A stretch of 25,288 nucleotides of DNA from CAYQTE01 sp964420285 (GCA_964420285.1 CAYQTE010000067.1:1-25288); one strand, 5' to 3'. Positions 8,575 through 15,703 are shown, counted from the first letter of the stretch. Numbers and translations are program-made. The notes: a model not told the origin generated them from the sequence alone.

Positions 8575-8972
8575 AACAGGTTTTCGTTGATACCGTCGGA
8601 TTCCTAGCCGTTTGGGATGAGGACGACCAATGGCACGCCCCCGCCGAACTGGCGTGGCGGCGGGCGTTGAGCCACCGAGCCGTTTTGGTTACGACGGCCT
8701 ACGTGCTGTTGGAATGCGGCAACGCCGTGTCCAGAACGCCGTTTCGCGCGGATGTGGATGAGATGCGCCGGCGGCTAGAGAGAGCGAAAACTCTTTTCCA
8801 TCCGACAGAGGCCGATTGGGCGCAAGCGTGGGAGCACTACGCGCGGCACGAGGCGGCGGACGCTGGGATTGTCGATCAGGTGTCCTTCGTCATCATGCGC
8901 CGCTTGGGCATAACGGACGTCTTCAGCAACGACCGCCATTTCAAAGCCGCCGGTTTCAATACGCTCTTTTGA
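8571..8972 (+). CDS. PIN-domain ribonuclease toxin (VapC-like)
   Basis: The 133-residue product has the acidic residues of the PIN nuclease fold: D7 in FVDTVGF, E48 in LLECGNA, D97 and D102 in ADAGIVDQ, and D116/D121 in TDVFSNDRHF. Family members are Mg2+-dependent RNases that cut tRNA, rRNA or mRNA when not held by their antitoxin; the substrate cannot be read from sequence. It starts at GTG 8571, overlapping the antitoxin stop. The length is normal for the family and all key acidic positions are present, so it looks active. Confidence 0.85.
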   Translation: MKQVFVDTVGFLAVWDEDDQWHAPAELAWRRALSHRAVLVTTAYVLLECGNAVSRTPFRADVDEMRRRLERAKTLFHPTEADWAQAWEHYARHEAADAGIVDQVSFVIMRRLGITDVFSNDRHFKAAGFNTLF

Positions 8973-9060
8973 CTCGGCAAGTTGGTGCGGCAGTGTCACC
9001 ATACCCGCGAATCGACGAACAAGGTGGACGATGTGGCCGGCACGCGGTAGCCTTTGGGTC

Positions 9061-9372
9061 ATGCGATACAAACCCCGGCCAAGGCGAATTGGATTACTGA
9101 TCCTGTCGGCTACTGCGGCGGCGGCACTGGGCATCGCCGGGTGCGACAAGGATGTTCATGAGGTGCTGGTGCCGGACAATGCGCCTTCGCTGGCCGGCGG
9201 GTCGGGGGTTACACCAGCAGGGCCACTTTCTCAATACCGTCCAGAAGCGGCTTCAGGTGATGTGGGCCGAACAGGTCGTAATGGCCCATCAGGGAATACA
9301 GTTGATACACCGGCTTACGAAGGCGGTGATATTCCTCGCCCAGCCGGCGGGTTTGCTGATAAGTCTTCATGA
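9061..9372 (+). CDS. Possible small lipoprotein overlapping the kinase gene
   Basis: From 9061 the frame reads a clear lipoprotein signal: basic MRYKPRPRRIG, a hydrophobic stretch, then LGIAGC as lipobox with C28 as the lipidated residue. From about 9209 onward (some 55 codons) it runs antisense through the 3' end of the phosphotransferase gene, whose protein sequence is conserved. The C-terminal half may therefore be accidental and the gene a remnant or a convergent overlap. An in-frame ATG at 9031 has a better Shine-Dalgarno (AAGGTGG) but gives an unusually long n-region. Confidence 0.4.
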   Translation: MRYKPRPRRIGLLILSATAAAALGIAGCDKDVHEVLVPDNAPSLAGGSGVTPAGPLSQYRPEAASGDVGRTGRNGPSGNTVDTPAYEGGDIPRPAGGFADKSS

Positions 9373-10141
9373 AGCCGGGCGTGACGGTTTTGAACAATTC
9401 GAGATAGGCCAGTTCGGCCTCGACGTGGGCGAACTTGCAGCAGGGATCGAGGATGGCGGCGATGTGCCAGTCGCCGTTTTCCCCCTGGCGGGCGAGGATG
9501 TTGGTGGACCACAAATCCCAATGCACCAGCCGCGGCACGTCGTCGTGGGCGATCAGGCGGTCGAGTCGCTCGTGGACGCGCGTGACCGTCTTGCGGGCCA
9601 TGACCGGCAGACGCTCGATCTTCAGCGTCGATTTCACCAGTGAATCGAAAACCGACTGGTAAAACTTCGGCCACGAATCAAACTGCGGCACGGGTTCGGC
9701 GCAGACCCGGCCGTATTGCGGGGCGGTCAGCTCGTGAACGCGAACGAGCATGCTGGCCAGTTCGGCCTGCAGGCGATCGAACTGTTCGGTTGTGCAATGC
9801 TGGCGGGCGTGGGCCAGATCAAAGCCATCGACGAATTCCATGAGCACGTAGCTGAAGGGATCGTCCAGCGAGCCGACTCGCGTGTCATAGACTTTGGGCA
9901 CCGGCACGCCGCGCTGGCTGAGCAGCACAAGCTGCATCGCCTCGTCCTGATAGATGCGATTGACGCGATGGGCGGTGATCTTGAGGACGCATTTACGCCC
10001 GTCGGCGGTGGTGATGGCCAGTGTTGTGTTGACACATCCCCCGGCAAGCGGTTTGATTTCCGCCAGCTCCGCCGATTCACCCGCCCAGGAGCAGACGATT
10101 CGACGGAGCACCTGCCACGAAATGTCTAAGTCCTGCGACAT
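9209..10141 (-). CDS. Fructosamine-kinase-like phosphotransferase (APH fold)
   Basis: The 310-residue product shows the APH/choline kinase fold: GGCVNTT nucleotide loop (34-40), VLKI lysine (K54), a helix-C acidic residue in DEAM, FVDG hinge, HWDLWSTN catalytic loop (207-214) and ILDP metal-binding aspartate (D232). The sequence after this, DP then H-V-E-AELAYLELF, and the C-terminal YQLYSLMGHYDLFG are close to the fructosamine/ketosamine 3-kinase pattern. That family phosphorylates and so destabilises sugar-amine adducts on proteins; the true substrate here is not known. The second catalytic-loop residue is Trp (HWD), where fructosamine kinases usually have Gly (HGD). I chose ATG 10141; the frame extends to a TTG at 10192. 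Confidence 0.75.
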   Translation of the reverse strand: MSQDLDISWQVLRRIVCSWAGESAELAEIKPLAGGCVNTTLAITTADGRKCVLKITAHRVNRIYQDEAMQLVLLSQRGVPVPKVYDTRVGSLDDPFSYVLMEFVDGFDLAHARQHCTTEQFDRLQAELASMLVRVHELTAPQYGRVCAEPVPQFDSWPKFYQSVFDSLVKSTLKIERLPVMARKTVTRVHERLDRLIAHDDVPRLVHWDLWSTNILARQGENGDWHIAAILDPCCKFAHVEAELAYLELFKTVTPGFMKTYQQTRRLGEEYHRLRKPVYQLYSLMGHYDLFGPHHLKPLLDGIEKVALLV

Positions 10142-10308
10142 CCGTTGCGGTCGAGCGATTATTCCATGCAACAAGCCGATCGGCAACCCCAATTGGGGAG
10201 CAATCGAAAAATAGTGGCGCGACCTGCCTCGCGATCATTTCCCGCCGAAAACCGCCCGTATCTCCGAGGCGATATCTCCCGGCCCAGGTCGAATCGACAG
10301 CTTTCCCG

Positions 10309-11154
10309 TCACCGTGGAGCAGCACCCTGGCCGAGGCGGATCTTCAGCATGATCGTGTCGTCGTCGCTTAACCAGCCGTCCACGAATCCGTGAACGCCGT
10401 CCGACCATTCGTACTCAATGGAAAAGTGGCTGGCATCGGCCGGATCGGGCTGGCCAGCGTAAAACCGACTCGGTGTTGGCAGGCGATACGGGTATTCGGC
10501 CAACCAAGCGGTAGCGGGAGCGGCCTGGAGCTGGCGGCATCCATTCCATCCCGCCGGGCCGTAAACCTGCGCGCTAAATCCCTCGCGATCAAGCCAGATG
10601 GCGCCGCCGTCGGGTGAGAACATCTGGATTGCCGGATATTCCACGGTGACCAATCGCCTGTGGCCGGCCGGGCTGACGCGGTCGTGACAGAACACGACAC
10701 CGGCCGCCTTGCCCGAGCCCGCGCTGGGAACATTGCGGGTTGCATCAAGAAACCGGACCCAGCAGATCGGCACGCGCGAGATGACTCCGGGCGGATTTGT
10801 CGGCGGGGCCGCACCGAACCCACCCCGCGATAACGGTTGAAGCAGTGCCGCCACGTCTGGCGACGCGCCATCCATATAAGAGGGGACAACAGCGGCCGCT
10901 CCGCCGGGAAGAGGCCCATAAACCACAAGATCCGCTGGTGCATTGAAATTCATGCACTGGCGCTGCCAGTACCATTGCCGGGCAAACAGCCATGCGTGCG
11001 GGCCATATTGCCAGCCCATGATCGAAAGACTTAACAGCACCGCGACAATGACCGACCATTTGATGAGCCGCCGCCGCAGGCGGCTTTCGCCGGGGGCGTA
11101 GTCCAACGGGACGACGGGCGGAACCCTCGGCGGAGTCGGCGTCGATTCATCCAT
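10309..11154 (-). CDS. Single-helix membrane protein, unknown
   Basis: The 281-residue product has a Pro-rich cytoplasmic N-terminus with PLDYAPG (16-22), basic RLRRRLIK, one helix at about 32-50, and an extracytoplasmic domain of about 225 residues. That domain has many aromatic and Gly-Pro turns (WYWQRQC, VVYGPLPGGAAAVVP, YGPAGWNGCRQ, FSIEYEWSDGVHG) and a few Cys, and looks globular and beta-rich. I do not recognise the family. ATG 11154 is chosen because GGGAGG lies directly upstream; the frame extends further, but that part is encoded by the inverted-repeat element. The gene starts about 240 bp from the divergent DDAH gene. Confidence 0.65.
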   Translation of the reverse strand: MDESTPTPPRVPPVVPLDYAPGESRLRRRLIKWSVIVAVLLSLSIMGWQYGPHAWLFARQWYWQRQCMNFNAPADLVVYGPLPGGAAAVVPSYMDGASPDVAALLQPLSRGGFGAAPPTNPPGVISRVPICWVRFLDATRNVPSAGSGKAAGVVFCHDRVSPAGHRRLVTVEYPAIQMFSPDGGAIWLDREGFSAQVYGPAGWNGCRQLQAAPATAWLAEYPYRLPTPSRFYAGQPDPADASHFSIEYEWSDGVHGFVDGWLSDDDTIMLKIRLGQGAAPR

Positions 11155-11180
11155 CGCAACCTCCCTGGGCCGCATCCTCT

Positions 11181-11312
11181 TTCCCCCTCGCCCTGTACGC
11201 AGGGAGAGGGTTGGGGTGAGGGTTCTTCGCCGTCGTCGAACCAACCGGCCTGCCATCCCGCTCGCGTCGCAACCCTCACCCTAGCCCTCTCCCAGAGTAC
11301 AGGGAGAGGGGA
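11181..11312. repeat. Intergenic inverted-repeat element with GTAC hairpins
   Basis: Two arms, 11202-11224 (GGGAGAGGGTTGGGGTGAGG and on) and 11271-11293, are inverted copies with only two mismatches over 23 bp, separated by about 46 bp. Each arm also has its own hairpin: CCCTCTCCC-AGAGTACA-GGGAGAGGG at 11285-11310 is a perfect 9-bp stem, and the left one is the same with one mismatch. I recognise this as the widespread 'CCCTCTCCC..GTAC..GGGAGAGGG' intergenic repeat type of environmental bacteria. It lies between two divergent genes, so it could form a large cruciform or a structured 5' leader. Confidence 0.75.
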
Positions 11313-11394
11313 CAAAACGCCCGCGGCCGGTTGCCTTACGCGCGTTGTATGATACCACTATCGCGTTCAAGATCATCGCGAATCGGGAGCGAAA

Positions 11395-12153
11395 ATGACG
11401 GTAGCCATCACACGGCCGGTGAGCGCGAGTTTGAGCCGGTGCGAACTGACGCATCAGGCTCGCGTGGCGATCGATCTGGATCGGGCCCGGCAGCAGCACG
11501 CGGGTTTGGAGCGGGCGATGAAGTCGCAGGGAGTGACTATCGCGCGCGCTGCTGCGGCGGATGAAATGCCGGATGCGGTGTTTGTCGAGGACATTGCGGT
11601 GGCGCTCGAGGAGATCGCGGTTCTGACCCGGCCGGGGGCGGCGTCGCGGAGAGCGGAGACGGAGGGAATTGCGGCGGCTTTGGCGGAGTATCGGCCGATG
11701 GTGCGGATGACCGATCCGGCCACGCTCGACGGCGGCGATGTGCTGCGCGTGGGGCGGACGCTGTATGTGGGACAATCGTCGCGGACCAATGCGGCGGGGA
11801 TCGAGCAGTTGCGCGGATTTGTCTCGCCCTTTGGGTATCGCGTCGTGCCGACGGCCGTCAGCGGATGCTTGCACCTAAAGAGCGCAGTGACAGCGATCGG
11901 CGACGGGTTGCTGCTGGTGAATTCGCGCTGGATCGCGGCCGGTGCGCTGGGCGGTATCGAGCGGATCGAGGTTGATCCGCTTGAGCCGATGGCCGCCAAT
12001 GCGCTGCAAATTGGCGATGCGGTAGTGTTTCCGGCGCATTATCCGCGGACGCGCAAGCGGCTGGAAGATCGGGGCATTTGCGTGGTCTGCGTCGAATGCG
12101 ATGAGCTGGCCAAGGCGGAAGGGGCTGTGACCTGTTGTAGTATACTACTGTAG
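11395..12153 (+). CDS. ddaH: Dimethylarginine dimethylaminohydrolase family protein
   Basis: The 252-residue product has the normal length of bacterial DDAH and the guanidino-modifying enzyme signatures: FVED (63-66, substrate guanidine/amine contacts), LDGGDVL with D112 at the catalytic acid position, CLHLKSAV with catalytic H160, and AEGAVTCCSILL at the C-terminus with the nucleophilic Cys at C247 (C248 adjacent). The offsets match the His162/Cys249 of the Pseudomonas enzyme, and Asp at the acid position is as in mammalian DDAH. The reaction would be hydrolysis of N-methylated arginine to citrulline and methylamines; related hydrolases act on other guanidines. GGGAG at 11385-11389 supports the start. 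It is a monocistronic cytoplasmic enzyme. Confidence 0.88.
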   Translation: MTVAITRPVSASLSRCELTHQARVAIDLDRARQQHAGLERAMKSQGVTIARAAAADEMPDAVFVEDIAVALEEIAVLTRPGAASRRAETEGIAAALAEYRPMVRMTDPATLDGGDVLRVGRTLYVGQSSRTNAAGIEQLRGFVSPFGYRVVPTAVSGCLHLKSAVTAIGDGLLLVNSRWIAAGALGGIERIEVDPLEPMAANALQIGDAVVFPAHYPRTRKRLEDRGICVVCVECDELAKAEGAVTCCSILL

Positions 12154-12167
12154 AAACAGATGGTGCA

Positions 12168-12196
12168 TTCACCGCGGAGACGCTGAGGACGCGGAG
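12168..12196. repeat. Short dispersed CACCGCGGAG-type repeat
   Basis: The segment ACCGCGGAGACGCTGAGGAC followed by GCGGAG lies between the convergent ends of the DDAH and PspC genes. It is built of a 9-10 base unit (CGCGGAG / CGCTGAGGA / CGCGGAG). It resembles the 'accgcagaggcgcagaggacgcagag' sequences I know as common intergenic repeats in Planctomycetota and other soil bacteria. The function is unknown. Confidence 0.45.
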
Positions 12197-12212
12197 CGAA
12201 TAATTCCAAGAA

Positions 12213-12422
12213 TCAGGTGATGTCGTCGGATTGGGGCATGAAATACCAGAGGATCAGGTAAAGCAGCCCGCCGGTGCCGGCCCAGATGGTGGTGAACGGG
12301 AACCCGGCCCGCCAGACCCATGACGGGGTATCGGTGGAGTTGGCAAATCCCCCGCAGATACCGGCGATCATGCGGTCGTGTTTCGATCGACGCAGCGCTT
12401 TGAGCTTCTCGTTGAAGGTCAT
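12213..12422 (-). CDS. PspC-domain membrane protein
   Basis: The 69-residue product is almost entirely a PspC domain: a basic lead (KALRRSKHDRMIAGICGGFA) with the diagnostic 'R.iaGVcgGia' motif, then W-rich hydrophobic segments at about 33-60 (WVWRAGFPF, GTGGLLYLILWYFMP). PspC proteins are inner-membrane partners in phage-shock/envelope stress systems. The gene starts 30 bp downstream of the anti-sigma gene on the same strand, so it is probably the third gene of the sigma/anti-sigma operon. TACAAT directly upstream could give an additional internal promoter, but no good -35 accompanies it. Confidence 0.85.
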   Translation of the reverse strand: MTFNEKLKALRRSKHDRMIAGICGGFANSTDTPSWVWRAGFPFTTIWAGTGGLLYLILWYFMPQSDDIT

Positions 12423-12452
12423 GGCCGCATTGTACCGTTTTCAAGGCAGAGT

Positions 12453-14615
12453 CTACTGCCCGGCCGGCGTGGGGACCGAATCGCCGGCGGGCTGCGTTGT
12501 TGGAACGGCCTGCACGACGATGAGGACGAGCATGCCGTCGGTGTCGGACGGTTGGGTGGCCGGGCCGGGTTGTTGCGAGGCGCCGCCGGCGACCTCGATG
12601 GGGACGTTGGCCATCGCGGGGTTGGTCGCTGGATTCCTCAGCGAGTCGACCGCTTGCTGTGGATACTGACTATCCGGAACTCTCAACTGACCAATCATCG
12701 TCTGCCCGTTCTGAAGCTCGGACGGTTGGGTTTGCGCTTCGCCGGCCGACGCAACTGGAATGGTTGCCGGCTGCGCGATGAACCCTTGTCTCATCTGCTG
12801 ATTGGCGATGACATCACCAGCCAAAGGCCGGGTTGTGGACATGTCATGGGCCGCGGCGGACGGGCCGTAAACACGCAGGTCCAGCCCGCCGCTGTTGGCC
12901 AGCGAGGCCTGGAGATTGTGGGCCTGTCCGGCGGTGAGGTTGCGGACGACAAAGACGCCGCCGTTGATATCCGCGGAATGCGCCAGCGTCCCGGCGGGAT
13001 TAGCCGGGAGGGTTGTCGCCGCCGCATCCGATCTGCGTGGGATAGACGCGGCCCGGCCAGCGCCGCGAGCGCCGCCACCTCGGCCGCCGCGACCAGCCGA
13101 CGCTCCGCCAGCGCCGCCAGCAGCGCCGCCACGGCCGCCGCGTCCGCCACCGCCCGCAGGAGCAAATCCGCCAGCGCCGCCACCGCCGCCAAGGCCGCCG
13201 TATCCGCCGCCGGCGCCGAATCCGCCCACAGCGCCGCCGGCCGGGACTTCGGCTCCGGCAAGCTGGCCATTGCCATCAGCGCCATTGGAGGCCGGCGCCA
13301 TTGGCGCCGCCGCCGAGCCGGGCGCCGGCGCTTGGCCCGCCAGGGTGTTGGCCATGTCCGGCGACTGGCCGGCGCCTGATTGCTGGTCCAAAGCAAATTG
13401 CCGGTCGAACAGCGAACTCACCGTGGTTGGGCCGGCTGACCGCGTCGCGGCAGAACTGCCGGCGCCGATCGCCTGGGCCTGGGCCTGTTCTGCTGCCGAT
13501 GCAAAATTCGAGGTCACCGTTGACGGCGACGCGAGGAGTTGTCGATTGGGCACGAAGCTGCCGTCGCGGGTCATGACGAGCCCGCCGTTGACTTCGCCCT
13601 GAATCGTGTTGCCCATCGCCAGTTGCTGCGACGGGTTTGTCGCCGCGTTCAGAGCCAGGCGGTTGTCGCCGGTCGGTGCGGCGACGTTGGAATAAGCGAT
13701 GTTCTGAGCCGTCAGCACCTGCGCCACCTGCGCCGACGCGGCGGAGGGATCGGCGGCGTTCACCAGCACAACCATGCGATGGCTGACGTCGGCACTGTCA
13801 AGCACGCCGGCCTCAGCGAGGCGTTGGCGCACAGCGACCGGCGGTTGATCGGCCAAGTCCTTGGCCGCCGTGGCCAGCGCGGGCGGTGATATTGTCCCGC
13901 GATTGAAATCGCTCGCCGCAGGTGAAGCCGCATTCCCCGACGCAACGGCCTCGGGCAAATCATTGCGCGTTGTCGGGGCGGGCACCAACACCGGCGGCGG
14001 TTCGCTGGGCGCTGCTGGACTCGGCACCACAACCGCGACCGATCCTTCGACGCCGGCAGCGGCGCCCGCCGGTGCAACCGCGTGGCCGTCGGCGCCGGGC
14101 GCCCTGTCTTGATCCGGCGTCATCGCAGCAATTCCTGATCCGGCGGGCGCAGGCGGTTCGACCCCGTTGTCCGAGTGCTCGAGCACAATGTCGCCGTGGG
14201 AATTATCGGGGGGAGTCAGCGGCGCCACGGCGACTCGGGGCCGGCCGCTGGTCGGAATCAGGATTGCCCACACCGCCAGACCGAGCCCCGCAGTAAGCAA
14301 AACGACAGCCGCGATCGCCAGCCATTGCGAGCGGCGATTCACCGCCGACGGCATCGCCCGGCTCATCACCGGTCCCTCTCCCAGCAGCACGGATCGCTCA
14401 AGCTGGCCGGTGAGGGCATCGGCCAGTTCGCTGGGCGCCGTCGCCCGCGGCAGGCTCTTGACCCAGCCTCGCATGGCGATCATCTCGGCGAGAATCTGGC
14501 GATGCTGGGGATTCTCCGCCAGGTGCTTTTCGATTTCGGCCCGGCCGGCCGCGTCCAGGTCGCCATCGACATAGGCACACAAGATGGCTTCGATGTTTTC
14601 CTTGTTTGGAGTCAT
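12453..14615 (-). CDS. Large membrane anti-sigma factor with Gly-rich periplasmic region
   Basis: The 720-residue product starts with an anti-sigma domain: CAYVDGDLDAAGRAEIEKHL (13-32) and NPQHRQIL match the ZAS-type helices, but the usual Cys pair after the His is absent, so zinc binding looks lost. A transmembrane helix at about 97-120 follows. The periplasmic part has a folded segment (about 265-400, with MVVLVNAADPSAASAQVAQV), a Gly/Ala/Arg-rich low-complexity tract (about 455-530), a related 'FVVRNLTAGQAHNLQASLAN' segment, and a C-terminal LVLIVVQ strand with TQP linkers. It would hold the ECF sigma factor at the inner face and release it on an envelope signal. The gene follows the sigma gene by 44 bp. 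Confidence 0.8.
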   Translation of the reverse strand: MTPNKENIEAILCAYVDGDLDAAGRAEIEKHLAENPQHRQILAEMIAMRGWVKSLPRATAPSELADALTGQLERSVLLGEGPVMSRAMPSAVNRRSQWLAIAAVVLLTAGLGLAVWAILIPTSGRPRVAVAPLTPPDNSHGDIVLEHSDNGVEPPAPAGSGIAAMTPDQDRAPGADGHAVAPAGAAAGVEGSVAVVVPSPAAPSEPPPVLVPAPTTRNDLPEAVASGNAASPAASDFNRGTISPPALATAAKDLADQPPVAVRQRLAEAGVLDSADVSHRMVVLVNAADPSAASAQVAQVLTAQNIAYSNVAAPTGDNRLALNAATNPSQQLAMGNTIQGEVNGGLVMTRDGSFVPNRQLLASPSTVTSNFASAAEQAQAQAIGAGSSAATRSAGPTTVSSLFDRQFALDQQSGAGQSPDMANTLAGQAPAPGSAAAPMAPASNGADGNGQLAGAEVPAGGAVGGFGAGGGYGGLGGGGGAGGFAPAGGGGRGGRGGAAGGAGGASAGRGGRGGGARGAGRAASIPRRSDAAATTLPANPAGTLAHSADINGGVFVVRNLTAGQAHNLQASLANSGGLDLRVYGPSAAAHDMSTTRPLAGDVIANQQMRQGFIAQPATIPVASAGEAQTQPSELQNGQTMIGQLRVPDSQYPQQAVDSLRNPATNPAMANVPIEVAGGASQQPGPATQPSDTDGMLVLIVVQAVPTTQPAGDSVPTPAGQ

Positions 14616-14659
14616 GTGTGTCTACTTGTCAGTCTCGCCATTCCATATCCAATTCTGCA

Positions 14660-15331
14660 TCACTGCCGCGGGGCATGTTCGGTCATATAGGCCGACAACT
14701 CATCCCGCAATGCCACCCGGGCCCGAAACAGCCGGCTCTTGAGCGTGCCCAGGGCCAGGCCAAGCACGTCGGCCATCTGCTGATAATCGAATCCTTCTAC
14801 ATCACGCATGATCAACACCGCGCGGTAATCCGCGTCGATCCGACCCAAAGCCGCCAGCACTTCCTGATCGCGCTCGCGGCGCTCCATTCGAGCGGCAGGC
14901 GACTGGCCCGGATCGGATGCCACGCGATCCATCAGGCTCGACGCCTGTCCCGCCGATTCGCGATGCCGGCCGTTGCCGCCACCGGCCGCATCCAGTGAAA
15001 ACGTCCGCCGTCGCTGGTCCTGCCGCAGGCGCGTGATCGCCAGATTCATGGCGATGCGGAAGAGCCATGTATAAGGCCCGCTCTCGCCGCGGAAGGTTTC
15101 CAAGCGGTCCAAGGCGCGGGTAAACGCTTCCTGCGTCAACTCGCGGGCGTCATCTGGATCGCCGACCATACGAAGGATCGCGTTATATAGGCGATCCTGA
15201 TACCAGCCGACGATCTGCCCGAAGGCCGATCGATCGCCATCGCGGGCCTTGCGCAAGACTTCCTTTTCCCGGGGGCTGGCCGCCGCCGCAGGCAAAGGTG
15301 ACTCGAACTCGGCTCCGCTCAAGCTCGACAT
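14660..15331 (-). CDS. ECF-type RNA polymerase sigma factor
   Basis: The 223-residue product has sigma region 2 (about 22-105: RDGDRSAFGQIVGWYQDRLY, DARELTQEAFTRAL, TWLFRIAMNLAITRLR) and region 4 (about 150-215: LAALGRIDADYRAVLIMRDV, YQQMADVLGLALGTLKSRLF). A Gly/Ser-rich linker joins them and there is no region 1 or 3. This is the RpoE/SigW-like ECF architecture. The start at 15331 is chosen because the protein before it has no family character. There is no Shine-Dalgarno; instead an ECF-like promoter ends four bases before the ATG, suggesting a leaderless transcript. In-frame ATGs at 15433 and 15406 are alternatives. It is the first gene of the operon with the anti-sigma and PspC genes. Confidence 0.9.
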   Translation of the reverse strand: MSSLSGAEFESPLPAAAASPREKEVLRKARDGDRSAFGQIVGWYQDRLYNAILRMVGDPDDARELTQEAFTRALDRLETFRGESGPYTWLFRIAMNLAITRLRQDQRRRTFSLDAAGGGNGRHRESAGQASSLMDRVASDPGQSPAARMERRERDQEVLAALGRIDADYRAVLIMRDVEGFDYQQMADVLGLALGTLKSRLFRARVALRDELSAYMTEHAPRQ

Positions 15332-15335
15332 AGGG

Positions 15336-15363
15336 TTTGATGATCTCGGAGGTGAAAAGTTCC
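15336..15363 (-). promoter_or_regulatory. ECF-type promoter of the sigma factor gene
   Basis: On the minus strand GGAACTT (15357-15363) and TCAAA (15336-15340) are separated by exactly 16 bp, very close to the RpoE-type ECF consensus. The expected transcription start falls on or next to the ATG at 15331, so the sigma gene would be autoregulated from a leaderless message. No other full match was noticed in the window. Confidence 0.6.
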
Positions 15364-15455
15364 CGATTAAGACATATTTTTCTGGAAACGGCTTCCGGCC
15401 CGGCATCCGTGCCGCCGACGCCCGATAATCCATCTTGCCATCCCCCGCCGGGGCC

Positions 15456-15483
15456 GTCAACGCAAAACTGTCAACGCAAAACA
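15456..15483. repeat. Tandem 14-bp repeat upstream of the sigma gene
   Basis: GTCAACGCAAAACT and GTCAACGCAAAACA stand directly next to each other. On the minus strand each copy ends in TTGAC, giving TTGACA and TTGACG. The latter has CAAGAT 17 bp downstream, so a housekeeping-type promoter for the sigma operon is possible, though the -10 is poor. It could instead be an operator. Confidence 0.4.
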
Positions 15484-15504
15484 CTGCCCCGACGCGGGAT
15501 TCCG

Positions 15505-15636
15505 ATGCTGTTACCCCCCTTTGTACGCGCCGAAGGCCGGGTGGTTGCGGAGGGCTACGCGAATCCACCCAATTCCGCCCAAATCCTGCTCTTGATCATC
15601 TTCATAATCCTACTCTTCATCATTATCCTGCTCTAA
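15505..15636 (+). CDS. Possible 43-residue tail-anchored peptide
   Basis: A short frame encodes MLLPPFVRAEGRVVAEGYAN, a Pro/Asn spacer and an uninterrupted hydrophobic C-terminus of 17 Ile/Leu/Phe residues (QILLLIIF to LLFIIILL) ending at TAA. The codons of the tail mostly end in C or G, as in the other genes. A weak GGGA lies ahead of the ATG. It is divergent from the sigma factor gene. It could be a small membrane protein or a chance frame. Confidence 0.35.
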   Translation: MLLPPFVRAEGRVVAEGYANPPNSAQILLLIIFIILLFIIILL

Positions 15637-15703
15637 CCCTTATTGCCCGGACAAACTCGCCCACGTAACCTGCTCTACGCCTGACCGACCCCAGGGAATT
15701 TCC

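Noticed and set aside
12378..13602. Plus-strand Ala/Pro/Arg-rich frames opposite the anti-sigma gene
   Set aside because: They mirror the Gly-rich tract of the anti-sigma protein and have no start signal or domain.
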